Below, one piece after another: positions 27,956 through 36,240 of a stretch of DNA of 36,468 nucleotides. Location: NCBI GenBank assembly GCA_902812345.1, contig CADDZM010000018.1, forward strand, positions 1 to 36,468, in the 5' to 3' direction. Every line of letters begins with the position of its first letter. The stretch's first letter is position 1. The notes beneath the pieces were generated by a model. That model searched no databases, had not been told where the DNA came from, and was given only the letters and a program-made list of their open reading frames with translations. Position numbers and translations under genes: made by a program. This stretch comes from Chloroflexota bacterium (lineage in GTDB: Bacteria > Chloroflexota > Chloroflexia > Chloroheliales > Chloroheliaceae).

Positions 27956-29467
27956 TTACATGTCCATATCTATCTGGGCGCGTTGTAGTTTACCGCTGAA
28001 ATCCACGTAGACCGCTTTCCACTCGGTAAAGAAATCTATGGCGGCCCCGGCAGCCTCACGGTGGCCGTTGCCGGTCTGGCGGGTGCCGCCAAAGGGCAGA
28101 TGCACTTCCGCCCCAATCGTCCCGGCGTTGATATACAGGATGCCGGTGGCAACCTCGCGCATCGCGAAGAAGGCCCGGTTTACGTCCTGGGTATAGAGCG
28201 AAGCCGAGAGGCCGTACTTCACGCCGTTATTAACTTTGATGGCTTCTTCCAGACTGTCAACGCCGATAACGACCGTGGTCGGGCCAAAGATTTCTTCCTG
28301 GGCAATCCGCATATCAGGCCGGACCTTGTTAAAGAGAGTCGGGCGGTAGAAATGGCCTTTGTCCAGCCCGTCTTCGGTCGGGATGTCGCCGCCCAGGAGC
28401 AGGTTCGCGCCCTCGGCCTTGCCAATCCGGGTGTATTCGTGGATGCGGTGGCGCTGCTTGCTGTTAATGACCGGGCCGACATCGGTGGTATCCTGCAGGC
28501 CGTCGCCCAGGCGCAGTTTTTCAATCCTGCTTACCAGCTTATCGGTCAACTCTTTTTCGATAGCCCGGTGAGCGATAATCCGACTGGCGGCGGTGCAGCG
28601 CTGGCCGGTAGTGCCAAAGGCGCTCCAGACGATGCCGTCAACTGCCAGGTCGAGGTTGGCGTCGTCCATAACCATAATGGCGTTCTTGCCGCCCAGTTCG
28701 AGCGAAACCTTTTTCAGCCGCCCGGCGGTTTCGGTCAGGACGTGTTTGCCGGTTTCGGTCGAGCCGGTAAAGCTGTAAATATCAATTTCAGGGTGCTGCA
28801 AAAGGGCTTCCCCGGCAGCGCGCCCGGTGTCGCAGACCATGTTCAAGACTCCGGCGGGCAGCCCGGCTTCCTCGAAGATTTTCACCAGTTCGCGGGCGAC
28901 CAGCGGCGTATCGGGCGCGGGCTTAAAGACGACCGTGTTGCCGGTAATCAGGGCGGGCATAATCTTCCAGGTCGGAATCGCCATCGGGAAGTTCCAGGGC
29001 GTAATAGCCGCCACCACGCCGACCGGGTCGCGGACGGCCATCTGAAATTTATCGAACATTTCGCTGGGGGCAGTAAAACCATGCTGGCGGCGGCCTTCCC
29101 CGGCCATGTAGTAGGTCATGTCAATGCCTTCCTGGACATCGCCCCTGGCCTCGGTCAGCACCTTGCCCATCTCCTGGGTCATCAGGCGGGCTATTTCCTC
29201 TTTGCGGGCGGCGAGGATTTGAGCTACTTTAAAAAGAAGCTCACCCCGGCGCGGCGCGGGATATTTACGCCAGTTATCAAAAGCGGCGCGAGCAGCCTGG
29301 ACCGCAGCATCGGCATCGGCCGGGCCGCTTTTCGCCACCAGGCCAAGCAGTTCGCCGGTAGCAGGGTTGCGGCTTTCGAAAGTTTCGCCGCTCCGGGCAG
29401 GTACCCACTGGCCGTTGATATAATTATGCGCTTCGATAACCTGGGGCTGACTCAAACTAGCCGTCAT
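27956..29467 (-). CDS. NAD(P)-dependent aldehyde dehydrogenase
   Basis: This encodes 503 residues, the full length of the ALDH superfamily. It has the oxyanion-hole Asn159 in ITPWNFP, the cofactor lysine in [10 protein letters not shown] (Lys182), the Rossmann turn FTGSTETG (233-240), general base Glu257 in SLELGGKN, nucleophile Cys291 in [12 protein letters not shown] and EEIFGP near the C-terminus. The end ([18 protein letters not shown] ... [22 protein letters not shown]) is typical of semialdehyde dehydrogenases related to ALDH7. The protein oxidises an aldehyde to the acid in the cytoplasm. The substrate is not evident, and no pathway gene neighbours it. It is the first gene of a likely minus-strand run with the TPR and UPF0182 genes. 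Confidence 0.93.
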   Translation of the reverse strand: MTASLSQPQVIEAHNYINGQWVPARSGETFESRNPATGELLGLVAKSGPADADAAVQAARAAFDNWRKYPAPRRGELLFKVAQILAARKEEIARLMTQEMGKVLTEARGDVQEGIDMTYYMAGEGRRQHGFTAPSEMFDKFQMAVRDPVGVVAAITPWNFPMAIPTWKIMPALITGNTVVFKPAPDTPLVARELVKIFEEAGLPAGVLNMVCDTGRAAGEALLQHPEIDIYSFTGSTETGKHVLTETAGRLKKVSLELGGKNAIMVMDDANLDLAVDGIVWSAFGTTGQRCTAASRIIAHRAIEKELTDKLVSRIEKLRLGDGLQDTTDVGPVINSKQRHRIHEYTRIGKAEGANLLLGGDIPTEDGLDKGHFYRPTLFNKVRPDMRIAQEEIFGPTTVVIGVDSLEEAIKVNNGVKYGLSASLYTQDVNRAFFAMREVATGILYINAGTIGAEVHLPFGGTRQTGNGHREAAGAAIDFFTEWKAVYVDFSGKLQRAQIDMDM

Positions 29468-29540
29468 AACATTCTCCTTCGTTTTATACCCTTTTATTCA
29501 GGTATAAATTCCTCAAAACTTGCCCGTTCTTTTCCTCGCA

Positions 29541-29626
29541 AGGACTTTCGCTTGAAATAATTATTTTATTACCGGTTTGATTTTCTCGCATTGAGAAGTT
29601 TTCTCAGGTCCAAAGCGAAAGCTGTG
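29541..29626. repeat. 86-bp inverted-repeat element B, related to element A
   Basis: Left arm AGGACTTTCGCTTGAAA (29541-29557) and right arm CCAAAGCGAAAGCTGTG (29610-29626) share a 9-bp perfect inverted core, CTTTCGCTT/AAGCGAAAG. Relative to the reverse complement of element A it shares GACTTTCGCTTGAAA at one end, TTATTTT just inside, and TTCTCAGGT plus CAAAGCGAAAG at the other. A small hairpin TTCTC-GCATT-GAGAA (29583-29597) lies inside. It sits 74 bases upstream of the aldehyde dehydrogenase start. Confidence 0.72.
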
Positions 29627-29630
29627 TTTG

Positions 29631-29707
29631 TATTGCTTTTATTATCGCTTCTTTAGTTGCTTTTGTATTGCTTTTGTATTGCTTCTATATTGCTTCTATA
29701 TTGCACC
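29631..29707. repeat. 11-12-bp degenerate tandem repeat
   Basis: The unit TATTGCTT[CT]TA is repeated about seven times, with clean 11-base periods at 29666, 29677 and 29688 and more worn 11-12-base units to the left. It begins five bases after element B. It contains no ORF and may lie in the promoter region of the aldehyde dehydrogenase gene. Confidence 0.8.
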
Positions 29708-29867
29708 TTGTAGTGTCAATTTACAAGTCTGCTGGCATCCTGTCAAGGTAGCGAAGCAGGTTCCACCGGGCAATTATAGGACAGGAAGGTTAACCTGATA
29801 TGAAGGACATATTCACCTGTGGGAGGGAATTGTTTTCCCGACTTTAAGGAACAAAGCTAACCTTATT

Positions 29868-29897
29868 TTGTTATTTTGGGGGAACTTATGCTATAAC
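29868..29897 (+). promoter_or_regulatory. orphan promoter followed by a ribosome binding site and aborted start
   Basis: TTGTTA (29868-29873), an 18-base spacer and TATAAC (29892-29897), with an extended TGC before the -10. Downstream, GGAGGG (29930-29935) precedes ATG at 29946, but the frame stops after eight codons (TAA at 29970). This looks like the start region of a gene whose body was lost, next to the transposase remnants. Confidence 0.45.
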
Positions 29898-29972
29898 TTA
29901 AATACCCAAACCGGAAATTACTATAAGCTGGAGGGTAAAAAAAGAATGGATGCAATCCCATTTGTTGTGTAA

Positions 29973-30218
29973 TAACTGGCTCCAAATTGCTTAGCCTCAA
30001 AGTCTTCGAAAATAGCCCGGCTCTTTGCCTATCCGTGCCCCTGATTTAACCTATTACCGGTTTCACCCTACCTAAAGCGAGGTTTTTATGGCCCGTTTAG
30101 CCCATCAGAGCGCAAAAATCCAACCCTAACTCAACCACTCTCTGGCGGCCTCTCCTACTTGCCCACTGGCTTCTTTACTTTACCCGGCCCTGAATGGCGT
30201 TGGCGCTAGCACCAGCCC
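29973..30218. other. non-coding stretch leading into the transposase remnants
   Basis: No intact ORF. An ATG at 30089 opens a frame that stops after a dozen codons, and neighbouring frames are open only in short pieces. It may be worn insertion-sequence DNA, but no family could be read here. Confidence 0.35.
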
Positions 30219-30532
30219 TTAGACCGAGATGCGCTGGAATGTTACCCCTTGCAGCGTTGCCCACCCCAGCATCAGACAACTTTCCTCGTTCGTAAATACG
30301 TCTAAGCCATCCGTGCGTTTCCGCACTTGCGAAAAGGTACTCTCAATGGTGTTGGTCGTCTTGATGTAACGGTGCAGCACCGGCGGGAAATCGTAAAAGG
30401 TCAAGGTTTGCTCCTCGCCTTCTCGCAAGGAGGCCACTGCCTCGGGGTAGCGTTGCTCGTAACGCCCTTAAAAAGCCTCGCCCTGGTGAGTATGGTCCAC
30501 GACGAGTTGGTAGTCGCCGAAGCCGAGAACTG
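30219..30532 (-). pseudogene. IS256-family (mutator) transposase, C-terminal remnant
   Basis: The minus strand encodes GRYEQRYPEAVASLREGEEQ, then LTFYDFPPVLHRYIKTTNTIESTFSQVRKRTDGLDVF and a degraded tail. L-x-F-Y-x-F-P ... T-T-N-x-I-E-S-T-F-x-x-V-R-x-R-T is the C-terminal signature of mutator-type transposases, holding the catalytic Glu of the DDE triad. An in-frame TAA interrupts it near 30470, and the N-terminal two thirds are missing. It cannot be active. It meets the plus-strand remnant at 30536 nearly end to end. Confidence 0.7.
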
Positions 30533-30535
30533 TGG

Positions 30536-30772
30536 TTGAGGAGTATTGCGCCCTGGGAAAGCCCTTATCGAGTTCTCAGCCCACAGCAACTCCGGCGAGG
30601 CCTGGCGGCAATAATGGGCGAGTGGGGTAGTCCGGCCCGCAAGTGTCAAAGTCGCGGAAAAGGGCGGGGACGGGCTTTTGGGGCAAAAATCGAGCCAGCA
30701 TTGCGCTACAAGGTGGTCAAAAAGGGCCGAAAAAAGGCCAAAAGGGGCCGTAAGAAGGCCCAGGCGGCTTGA
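30536..30772 (+). pseudogene. IS4-superfamily-like DDE transposase, C-terminal remnant
   Basis: A 78-codon frame opening with TTG reads LSPQQLRRGLAAIMGEWGSP, then SRGKGRGRAFG and RYKVVKKGRKKAKRGRKK. The combination of a short helix ending in G-x-P/A, an S/R-R-G-K-G/S-x-G-R stretch and a V-V-K-K-G basic end is what I recall from the C-termini of IS4/IS701-like transposases in cyanobacteria and Chloroflexota. The catalytic domain is not present upstream. The family name is tentative; a basic RNA- or DNA-binding protein fragment is the alternative. Confidence 0.45.
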
Positions 30773-30857
30773 TTTTGGTGGTAAATTCTCAAATTTTAAC
30801 ATTTTGGTGCAAAACGTCCGGGTCGAACGTTTGTTTCTATTGGCTTATTAAATCTAA

Positions 30858-31132
30858 ACGTCAAAAGACCACGAGCGAGCGGTGTTAGCCTTCGGGTATG
30901 ATTTTAAGGTGCCGTTTAACAACAACCAGGCTGAACGGGATTTGCGGATGATAAAAGTCCAGCAAAAGGTGTCAGGTAGGTTTTCGCACCGAGTGGGGGG
31001 CGAAGTGGTTTTGTCGGATCCGCAGTTACATTTCGACTTTACGTAAACAAGGGCAAAGCGCTAATTATGTTTTGAGGCAGGCTTTTAAGGGTCAACCCTT
31101 GCTGCCCAATTTACCCCCTGTGCAGTTACCCC
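30858..31132 (+). pseudogene. IS66-family transposase, C-terminal remnant with frameshift
   Basis: The first frame reads [20 protein letters not shown], then [17 protein letters not shown], the hallmark of IS66 TnpC (V-P-F-D-N-N-Q-A-E-R-D-x-R-M-x-K). After a frameshift near 31000 the next frame continues [15 protein letters not shown] and VLRQAFKGQPLLPN, which is the usual IS66 ending. The N-terminal helix-turn-helix, zinc finger and most of the catalytic domain are absent, as are tnpA/tnpB. It is a dead fragment. Confidence 0.8.
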
Positions 31133-31269
31133 CTTTTATAGTTTTTACATTCAACAAGGTAAAAAGTAAAGAGTTGTGCCAGCCCATATATTATAAGTCA
31201 CCCGGATTTATGTAAATGGGACCAATGACCCATCTTTCAGGTCAATCTTTTTGATTTGTTGAGCTGGCG

Positions 31270-31953
31270 CTAGGCTGGGTCGGCGTCTTCGGGGATAAGG
31301 CCGGCGCTTTCGCCGGAAATAGCCTGGCTTACTTCGGGCGGGTTGAGGATAAGTTTGATAGGCGCAAAACTGCGGCGGTGGTGGGGCGTGACCCCTTTTT
31401 CGGTGAGGGCAGCCTGGTGTTCAGCGGTGCCGTAACCGGCATTATGCTCCCAGCCGTAGCCGGGATAGCGCAGCGCCAGCCGGTGGAGCAGGTGGTCGCG
31501 GCAGACCTTGGCTACAATCGAGGCGCAGGCAATCGAGAGCGAACGTGAGTCGCCTTTGACCAGGGCAGTTTGATTTTCAAGGCCAAGTTCCGGCACCCGG
31601 TGGCCGTCCACCAGCAAGTGGTCTACCGGGCCGACCTGCCGTAAAGCCCGTTGCATCGCCAGGGCCGTCGCCCGGCGGATATTCAACCTATCAATTTCAG
31701 CCGGGGAGGCCGCCCCGATGCCAAAAGCGACCGCTTTTTGCCGGATAACGTGGTTGAGCCGCTCTCTCTGGGCGGCTGAAAGCGTTTTAGAGTCCCGGAC
31801 CTCTTCCAGGCCGGTAACGTTTTTCCCCAGAATGACTGCCGCCGCTACCACACAGGCGCAAAAAGCCCCGCGTCCCACTTCGTCCACCCCGGCCACCCGT
31901 AATTTGCCACTGTCCCAGAGCGTCTGTTCAAATTCAAGGGTAGGCATTTGCAT
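31270..31953 (-). CDS. rnhB: Ribonuclease HII
   Basis: This encodes 227 residues. It has the family motifs [21 protein letters not shown] with Asp24 and Glu25, [23 protein letters not shown] with Asp116, and [24 protein letters not shown] with Asp135, giving the four metal-binding acidic residues. The [16 protein letters not shown] block and HHRRSFAPI end are typical. The enzyme cuts RNA in RNA-DNA hybrids and at single ribonucleotides in DNA. The ATG follows the stop of the flavin reductase gene by two bases, so the two are coupled. A second ATG two codons downstream is an equally possible start. The last ~25 residues extend past the usual end. Confidence 0.95.
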   Translation of the reverse strand: MQMPTLEFEQTLWDSGKLRVAGVDEVGRGAFCACVVAAAVILGKNVTGLEEVRDSKTLSAAQRERLNHVIRQKAVAFGIGAASPAEIDRLNIRRATALAMQRALRQVGPVDHLLVDGHRVPELGLENQTALVKGDSRSLSIACASIVAKVCRDHLLHRLALRYPGYGWEHNAGYGTAEHQAALTEKGVTPHHRRSFAPIKLILNPPEVSQAISGESAGLIPEDADPA

Positions 31954-31955
31954 GG

Positions 31956-32495
31956 CTAGGCAGGGTTAAGCGTGCGGTATTGGGACTTGTAATAAATCAG
32001 GGGGCTGAGTTCCTGGCCGTTTACCAGGGCCGGGTCAGCCGCGCCAAGCTGGACGACTTCACCCAGGAAAATGGTGTGGTCACCGCCGTCGTAAGCGTTC
32101 ACAACCCGGCAGTCCACAAACCCCAGGCTTTCGGCAAAGACCGGCGCGCCTGTCGCCGCGGTATACAGGGGAATATCATCAAACGACCTTTCGGGGTCGC
32201 GCCCGGCAAAGCGGTTGGAAAGATAAGCCTGGTTTTCGTGAAGGAAGTTGACGCAGAAAGCCCCGGCGGTGGGCAAAATATCGTGAGCGGCGGTTATTTT
32301 ATCAATGCAGATTAGCACCAGCGGCGGGGTGAGCGAGACCGAGGTGAAAGAGCTTACAGTAATCCCGTGATAAGCGCCATTCTTCGCGACCATCGTAACG
32401 GTAGTTACTCCGGCGGCGAAATGACTCATGGTTTTACGGAAATCAAGCGATGTAAAGGGTACCAATTCTACTCCAGCGCTATTTTTAATTAACAT
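31956..32495 (-). CDS. Flavin reductase-like protein (FMN-binding split barrel)
   Basis: This encodes 179 residues. It matches the flavin reductase domain of HpaC-type enzymes: [45 protein letters not shown] (the S-S-F-x-S-V-S-x-x-P-P segment that holds the FMN phosphate), [19 protein letters not shown] and [13 protein letters not shown] near the C-terminus. Such proteins reduce FMN/FAD with NAD(P)H to supply a partner monooxygenase, or bind flavin themselves. No partner oxygenase is in the window. It follows the cyclodeaminase-like gene by 26 bases and is coupled to rnhB. Confidence 0.92.
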   Translation of the reverse strand: MLIKNSAGVELVPFTSLDFRKTMSHFAAGVTTVTMVAKNGAYHGITVSSFTSVSLTPPLVLICIDKITAAHDILPTAGAFCVNFLHENQAYLSNRFAGRDPERSFDDIPLYTAATGAPVFAESLGFVDCRVVNAYDGGDHTIFLGEVVQLGAADPALVNGQELSPLIYYKSQYRTLNPA

Positions 32496-32521
32496 AATTT
32501 TTCTTTAGTCTATTATACATA

Positions 32522-33148
32522 TTATACAAGCTTTTCTTCGACAGCTTGCAAAGCCCGGCGAGTAGCTTCCCGGGATACCGCCAGGAGCTTTTCGATTTTC
32601 TGGTAGATTGGCCCGGTGTACGCCACGTCTTTAATAGATTTGAGATTGACCCGCGCCTGGAAGACCGCCCCCTGCAAGGCAGCCTGGGCTAATATCGCGG
32701 CAGTACCCGCGTCCGTGATAGTTTGGGGGTTACCCGCTTCGGCCAGTTCCGCCGCCATCCCGCTGATAGTCAGGCAACTCCGGGCAATCGCCAGGGGTGA
32801 CTCAGTCGCGCCCTGCAAGGCCGGTTGCAAAGCCGCTTTGCGGGCGGCTTTTTCCTGATCACTCTTGCGGGGCAAAGCGTAAGCAGCCATTACCCGGTCG
32901 AAGGCGGCAGCGTCGGTGTCCACGGCGGCCAGCAAACTTTCGCGCAAAGCATCACCCTCAAGAATAATTTCCCGGACCCGCTCCTCGATAGCGGCGAAAG
33001 CGGGCCGCCCGGTAGTCAGCCTTGCTACCATCGTCACCAGACCGGCCGCCGCTGCCCCGGTCAGGGCCGCCGCGCCACCGCCACCTGGAGTGGCGTCCCC
33101 GGAGCCGAGCCGGGTCATAAATTCCGCAATCGTCAGGTCTGCAAGCAT
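32522..33148 (-). CDS. Cyclodeaminase/cyclohydrolase family protein (FchA-like)
   Basis: This encodes 208 residues, matching the FTCD_C family (formimino-THF cyclodeaminase domain and stand-alone methenyl-THF cyclohydrolase FchA). The signature TIAEFMTRLGSGDATPGGGGAAALTGA is at the N-terminus; further family blocks are ESLLAAVDTDAAAFDRVMAAYALP, ATESPLAIARSCL, and GNPQTITDAGTAAILAQAALQGAVFQARVNLKSI near the C-terminus. The enzyme would hydrolyse 5,10-methenyl-THF to 10-formyl-THF. It lies 98 bases downstream of folD on the same strand, and that FolD lacks the cyclohydrolase lysine, which supports a cyclohydrolase role over deaminase. No histidine-degradation gene is nearby. Confidence 0.9.
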   Translation of the reverse strand: MLADLTIAEFMTRLGSGDATPGGGGAAALTGAAAAGLVTMVARLTTGRPAFAAIEERVREIILEGDALRESLLAAVDTDAAAFDRVMAAYALPRKSDQEKAARKAALQPALQGATESPLAIARSCLTISGMAAELAEAGNPQTITDAGTAAILAQAALQGAVFQARVNLKSIKDVAYTGPIYQKIEKLLAVSREATRRALQAVEEKLV

Positions 33149-33246
33149 TTTAATCTCTAATAGTTTAACAGTTTATCCGCCGCTTTACCCTGTACAAAAG
33201 AACGGGTTGCGGTCCTAAAAGTCCAATTTCCGCCCTGATTTTGGCC

Positions 33247-34173
33247 TTAAAGCCCGTTCTGCTGGCGGGCCGCTTTTAAAACATTGCCCAGGAGCGTTAC
33301 ATTTGTCATGGGGCCGGTCCCGCCCGGCATCGGAGTTATCGCCGCCGCGACCGGCAGCAAACTTTCAAAATCAGCGTCACCCACCAGCCTGTCGCCCACT
33401 TCACTCGTGCCGAAGTCAATAATAACCACGCCCGGTTTAACCATATCGCCCGTCACAATGCCCGGCGCACCGGCCGCGCAGAAGATAAAGTCCGCCTGGG
33501 AGGCGTACAGGCGGAAAAGGTCGCGGGGTGTACTCTGGTCCACAATCATTAAACTGGCGTGTTCGGCCAGGAGCAGGGCCAGGAGCGGCCGCCCGACCGT
33601 GACGCCGTGGCCGATTAAAAGACATGATTTGCCCCGCAGGTTGTAGCCGTAGTGCTGCACCAACTGCATACCGCCCAGGGGCGTAGCCGGGACAAAAGTG
33701 TCGAGTTGTTCGTATAACCGGCCCAGCAGCATTGGATTATAACCGTCCACGTCTTTGCGCGGGTCGAGTACGCTCACCACATCCTCAAAAGTAATGTGTG
33801 GCGGGGTGGGCCACTGGACCGTAATGCCGTGAATAGTCGGGTCGGTGTTAAGCCTGGTAATTTCGTCGCGGAATTCATCCAGCGATACCGCGCCGGGTAA
33901 CGCGTGCTGGAAAGCCTTGTAGCCGAGGTCGGTTGCAGTCTTGATAAGGGTGCGCGTGTAGGCGATTGAACTGGGGTCGTCGCCAATGAGGGTGATTGCC
34001 AGGCCGGGCGGAAAACCGGTTTTTTCGACAAAAGCAGCCACGGCTGCTTTTAGCTGAAGCCGTTTTTCTTTCGCCAGGCTGCGGCCTTCCAGGATTCTAG
34101 CGGTCTCGGCCAACCCGGTTCCCCCGGCATGTAGACTGGAATTATTATTCGACAAGGAGTAAATTCCTTCCAT
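33247..34173 (-). CDS. folD: FolD-family methylene-THF dehydrogenase, cyclohydrolase lysine missing
   Basis: This encodes 308 residues. Family blocks are ARILEGRSLAKE, LAITLIGDDPSSIAYTRTLIK, GITVQWPTPPHI, DPRKDVDGYNP, the Rossmann GKSCLLIGHGVTVGRPL and ITPMPGGTGPMTNVTLL. Ungapped comparison with the canonical S-x-x-Y-x-x-x-K-x-K-A motif keeps Tyr72 and the second lysine (Lys78), but the catalytic lysine position is Leu76. The NADP loop has HG where G-R-S is usual, and the second folate motif has W in place of L. Dehydrogenase activity is plausible; cyclohydrolase activity is probably lost. The ATG at 34173 has a weak ribosome binding site and adds about 25 N-terminal residues; TTG at codon 7 behind AAGGA is an alternative start. 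The adjacent FchA-like gene fits functional splitting. Confidence 0.9.
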   Translation of the reverse strand: MEGIYSLSNNNSSLHAGGTGLAETARILEGRSLAKEKRLQLKAAVAAFVEKTGFPPGLAITLIGDDPSSIAYTRTLIKTATDLGYKAFQHALPGAVSLDEFRDEITRLNTDPTIHGITVQWPTPPHITFEDVVSVLDPRKDVDGYNPMLLGRLYEQLDTFVPATPLGGMQLVQHYGYNLRGKSCLLIGHGVTVGRPLLALLLAEHASLMIVDQSTPRDLFRLYASQADFIFCAAGAPGIVTGDMVKPGVVIIDFGTSEVGDRLVGDADFESLLPVAAAITPMPGGTGPMTNVTLLGNVLKAARQQNGL

Positions 34174-34242
34174 AACTACGCCCCGGTCACTGGAGCATTC
34201 CGCTCATCGTCGAGCCTTTATTATCTGATTAACTTTGTAGGA

Positions 34243-34251
34243 ATTATAGCA
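34243..34251 (-). promoter_or_regulatory. extended -10 promoter for folD
   Basis: On the minus strand TGCTATAAT is a perfect extended -10, 70 bases upstream of the folD start. No clear -35 is visible, which is usual for extended -10 promoters. Confidence 0.55.
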
Positions 34252-34318
34252 TATTGGAATCGGCTTTGACGATTTGGCAGGGTATACCTCACAAACGGCA
34301 TAAATAGTTTGGCCGGTT

Positions 34319-34327
34319 TGCTATAAT
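34319..34327 (+). promoter_or_regulatory. extended -10 promoter for the acyl-CoA ligase gene
   Basis: TGCTATAAT on the plus strand, 124 bases before the ligase start, in divergent arrangement with the folD promoter whose core is identical. The leader between contains a GC-rich stretch with GGCC-type inverted repeats (34340-34375) but no recognised riboswitch. Confidence 0.55.
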
Positions 34328-34450
34328 AAGTTTGACAGCCGAAAACCGGCCGCAAGCCCGGAAAGGCCGGGTCAGCTTGTCGGTTCGTTTCAACAGTACA
34401 GTTAAGAACCTGAAGCCGGGCCGGGAATGTTACAGGCAAAGGAGCAACAA

Positions 34451-36088
34451 ATGGCTTTGAACGCCGGGGATGCGGAAAATTTAGGAAAAAATGTAGAAGT
34501 GGACTATTCCGGGCTTAAATCGCTGGATATATGGCAACTCCTGCAACACACTGCCCGCCAGTGGCCCGAACGTGAAGCCCTGGTCTTCGGGGACCGCCGC
34601 TATAACTTCCAGAAAGTCCTCGAACTGGCCGAACGCTGCGCGGCGGGTCTGGCCCATAACGGCCTCATTAAAGGCGACCGCCTGGCCCTTATCATGCCGA
34701 ACTGGACCGAATTTGTGGTCGCTTATTTCGCGGCGGCCCGGCTTGGCGCGGTTCTGGTGCCTTTAAATGTGCGCTACCGCCGCCACGAGCTTGCCTACAT
34801 GCTCGAAAACAGCGGCGCAAAATTTTTGATAACCTGCGCCAGTTTTGGCGGGTTCGACTTTATCGAGCTTTTAAAAGAAATCAAGCCGGCTCTGCCGGAC
34901 CTTGAACATATCGTGGTGGTCGGGCAGGCGGCGGGCGGTCAGAGCCTGTTAAGCTGGGAATCGCTCCTGAACGTGGCCACGCCGGATACGCTGCCGCCGC
35001 TTTCGCTCGACCCAAAAGAAGACCTTTTTACAATTCTCTATACCAGCGGCACGACCGGCCAGCCTAAAGGCGTGATGCTGACTCACTACAACCTGGTAAC
35101 AAACGGCCTGATGATGGCCGAGGGCTTGCGCTCGACCGAACAGGACCGCTACCTGGTAGCTGTGCCGCTTTTCCATATCTTTGGCGTCAGCGCGTGCGTC
35201 CTTGCGGCCTTCGGCAGCGGGGCTTGCCTGGTGCTGCTTGATATTTTCAGCGCCGAAGCGGCCCTGACCCTGATTGAAAACGAGCAAATCACCATCCACA
35301 ACGGCGTGCCGACCATGTTTATCCTGGAATTAAACTTCCCCAATTTCAGCCGCTTTGACCTGTCAAGCCTGCGTACCGGCATTATCGCGGCCGCCCCGGC
35401 TCCCGCCGAAATTATCCGGCGCATCCGTGAGGAAATGGGTTGTAATATCGCTATCGCCTACGGCCTCACCGAGACCTCGCCTTGCCTGACCATGACCCGC
35501 TTCGAGGACGATAACCAGACCCGGTCCGAAACGGTCGGGCGGGCCTTGCCGGGCGTGGAAATAAAAATTATCAACGACGAAGGCGGCGAGGCCGGGCTGG
35601 ACGAAGTGGGCGAGTTGATTTGCCGCTCCAGCGGGGTAATGAAAGGCTATTTCCGGCAAATGGAAGCGACCGCCGTCGCTTTAACCGGCGATGGCTGGTT
35701 TTATACCGGCGACCTGGCGACCGTTGACGCTACCGGGAATATCCGCATCGCCGGGCGCAAGAAAGAGATGATTAACCGGGGCGGCTTCAAGGTTTATCCC
35801 CGCGAGGTGGAAGACCTTTATTACCGCCACCCGGCCGTCCAGGAAGTAGCCGTGGTGGGCGTGCCAGACCCGGTGCTGGGCGAAAAGACGCTGGCCTGCG
35901 TCAAGCTTAAAGCGGGCCAGCAGGCCGATGCCGGGGAGTTGCGCGAATTCCTGCGCGGCAAGCTGGCCGACTTCAAACTGCCCGATTACATCCGTTTCGT
36001 GGACGACTTCCCGATGACCAGTAGCGGCAAAATCCGAAAAGTCGCCTTGCGTGAGCAAATAGCCGCAACTTTGGATGTCCAAAGTTGA
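34451..36088 (+). CDS. AMP-binding acyl-CoA ligase (class I adenylate-forming enzyme)
   Basis: This encodes 545 residues. The P-loop YTSGTTGQPKG is at 197-207, followed by LVAVPLFHIFGV, the substrate-adenylate motif AYGLTETSP, YTGDLATVD with the ribose-binding Asp, the hinge GRKKEMINRGGFKVYPREVE, and the C-terminal catalytic Lys527 in SSGKIRK. This is the fatty-acyl/aryl-CoA synthetase type, which activates a carboxylate with ATP and joins it to CoA in the cytoplasm. The start at 34451 is chosen because AAAGGAG lies 6 bases upstream; an in-frame ATG at 34427 lacks one. The chain length or aromatic preference cannot be told. The gene is divergent from folD and followed by argC. Confidence 0.93.
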   Translation: MALNAGDAENLGKNVEVDYSGLKSLDIWQLLQHTARQWPEREALVFGDRRYNFQKVLELAERCAAGLAHNGLIKGDRLALIMPNWTEFVVAYFAAARLGAVLVPLNVRYRRHELAYMLENSGAKFLITCASFGGFDFIELLKEIKPALPDLEHIVVVGQAAGGQSLLSWESLLNVATPDTLPPLSLDPKEDLFTILYTSGTTGQPKGVMLTHYNLVTNGLMMAEGLRSTEQDRYLVAVPLFHIFGVSACVLAAFGSGACLVLLDIFSAEAALTLIENEQITIHNGVPTMFILELNFPNFSRFDLSSLRTGIIAAAPAPAEIIRRIREEMGCNIAIAYGLTETSPCLTMTRFEDDNQTRSETVGRALPGVEIKIINDEGGEAGLDEVGELICRSSGVMKGYFRQMEATAVALTGDGWFYTGDLATVDATGNIRIAGRKKEMINRGGFKVYPREVEDLYYRHPAVQEVAVVGVPDPVLGEKTLACVKLKAGQQADAGELREFLRGKLADFKLPDYIRFVDDFPMTSSGKIRKVALREQIAATLDVQS

Positions 36089-36240
36089 AATTTAAATGAG
36101 GAAAACGGAAAACATAAGATACAGGAAGCGCCGGGGATGGCTAAATTAGGCGTGATAGCTTATTACAAACCGGCGATTTGATAGTAAAATACCTTTTTTA
36201 GAGGAAGTAGCGGAAAAACCCGCGTTTCAAGGAGAGAAAA

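Noticed and set aside
28061..29560. 499-codon open frame on the plus strand, antisense to the aldehyde dehydrogenase
   Set aside because: It mirrors a GC-rich, well-conserved ALDH gene whose motifs are all intact; the antisense translation has no recognisable family and no ribosome binding site.
29631..29707. CRISPR array
   Set aside because: The units are 11-12 bases head to tail without spacers, and no cas gene is present.
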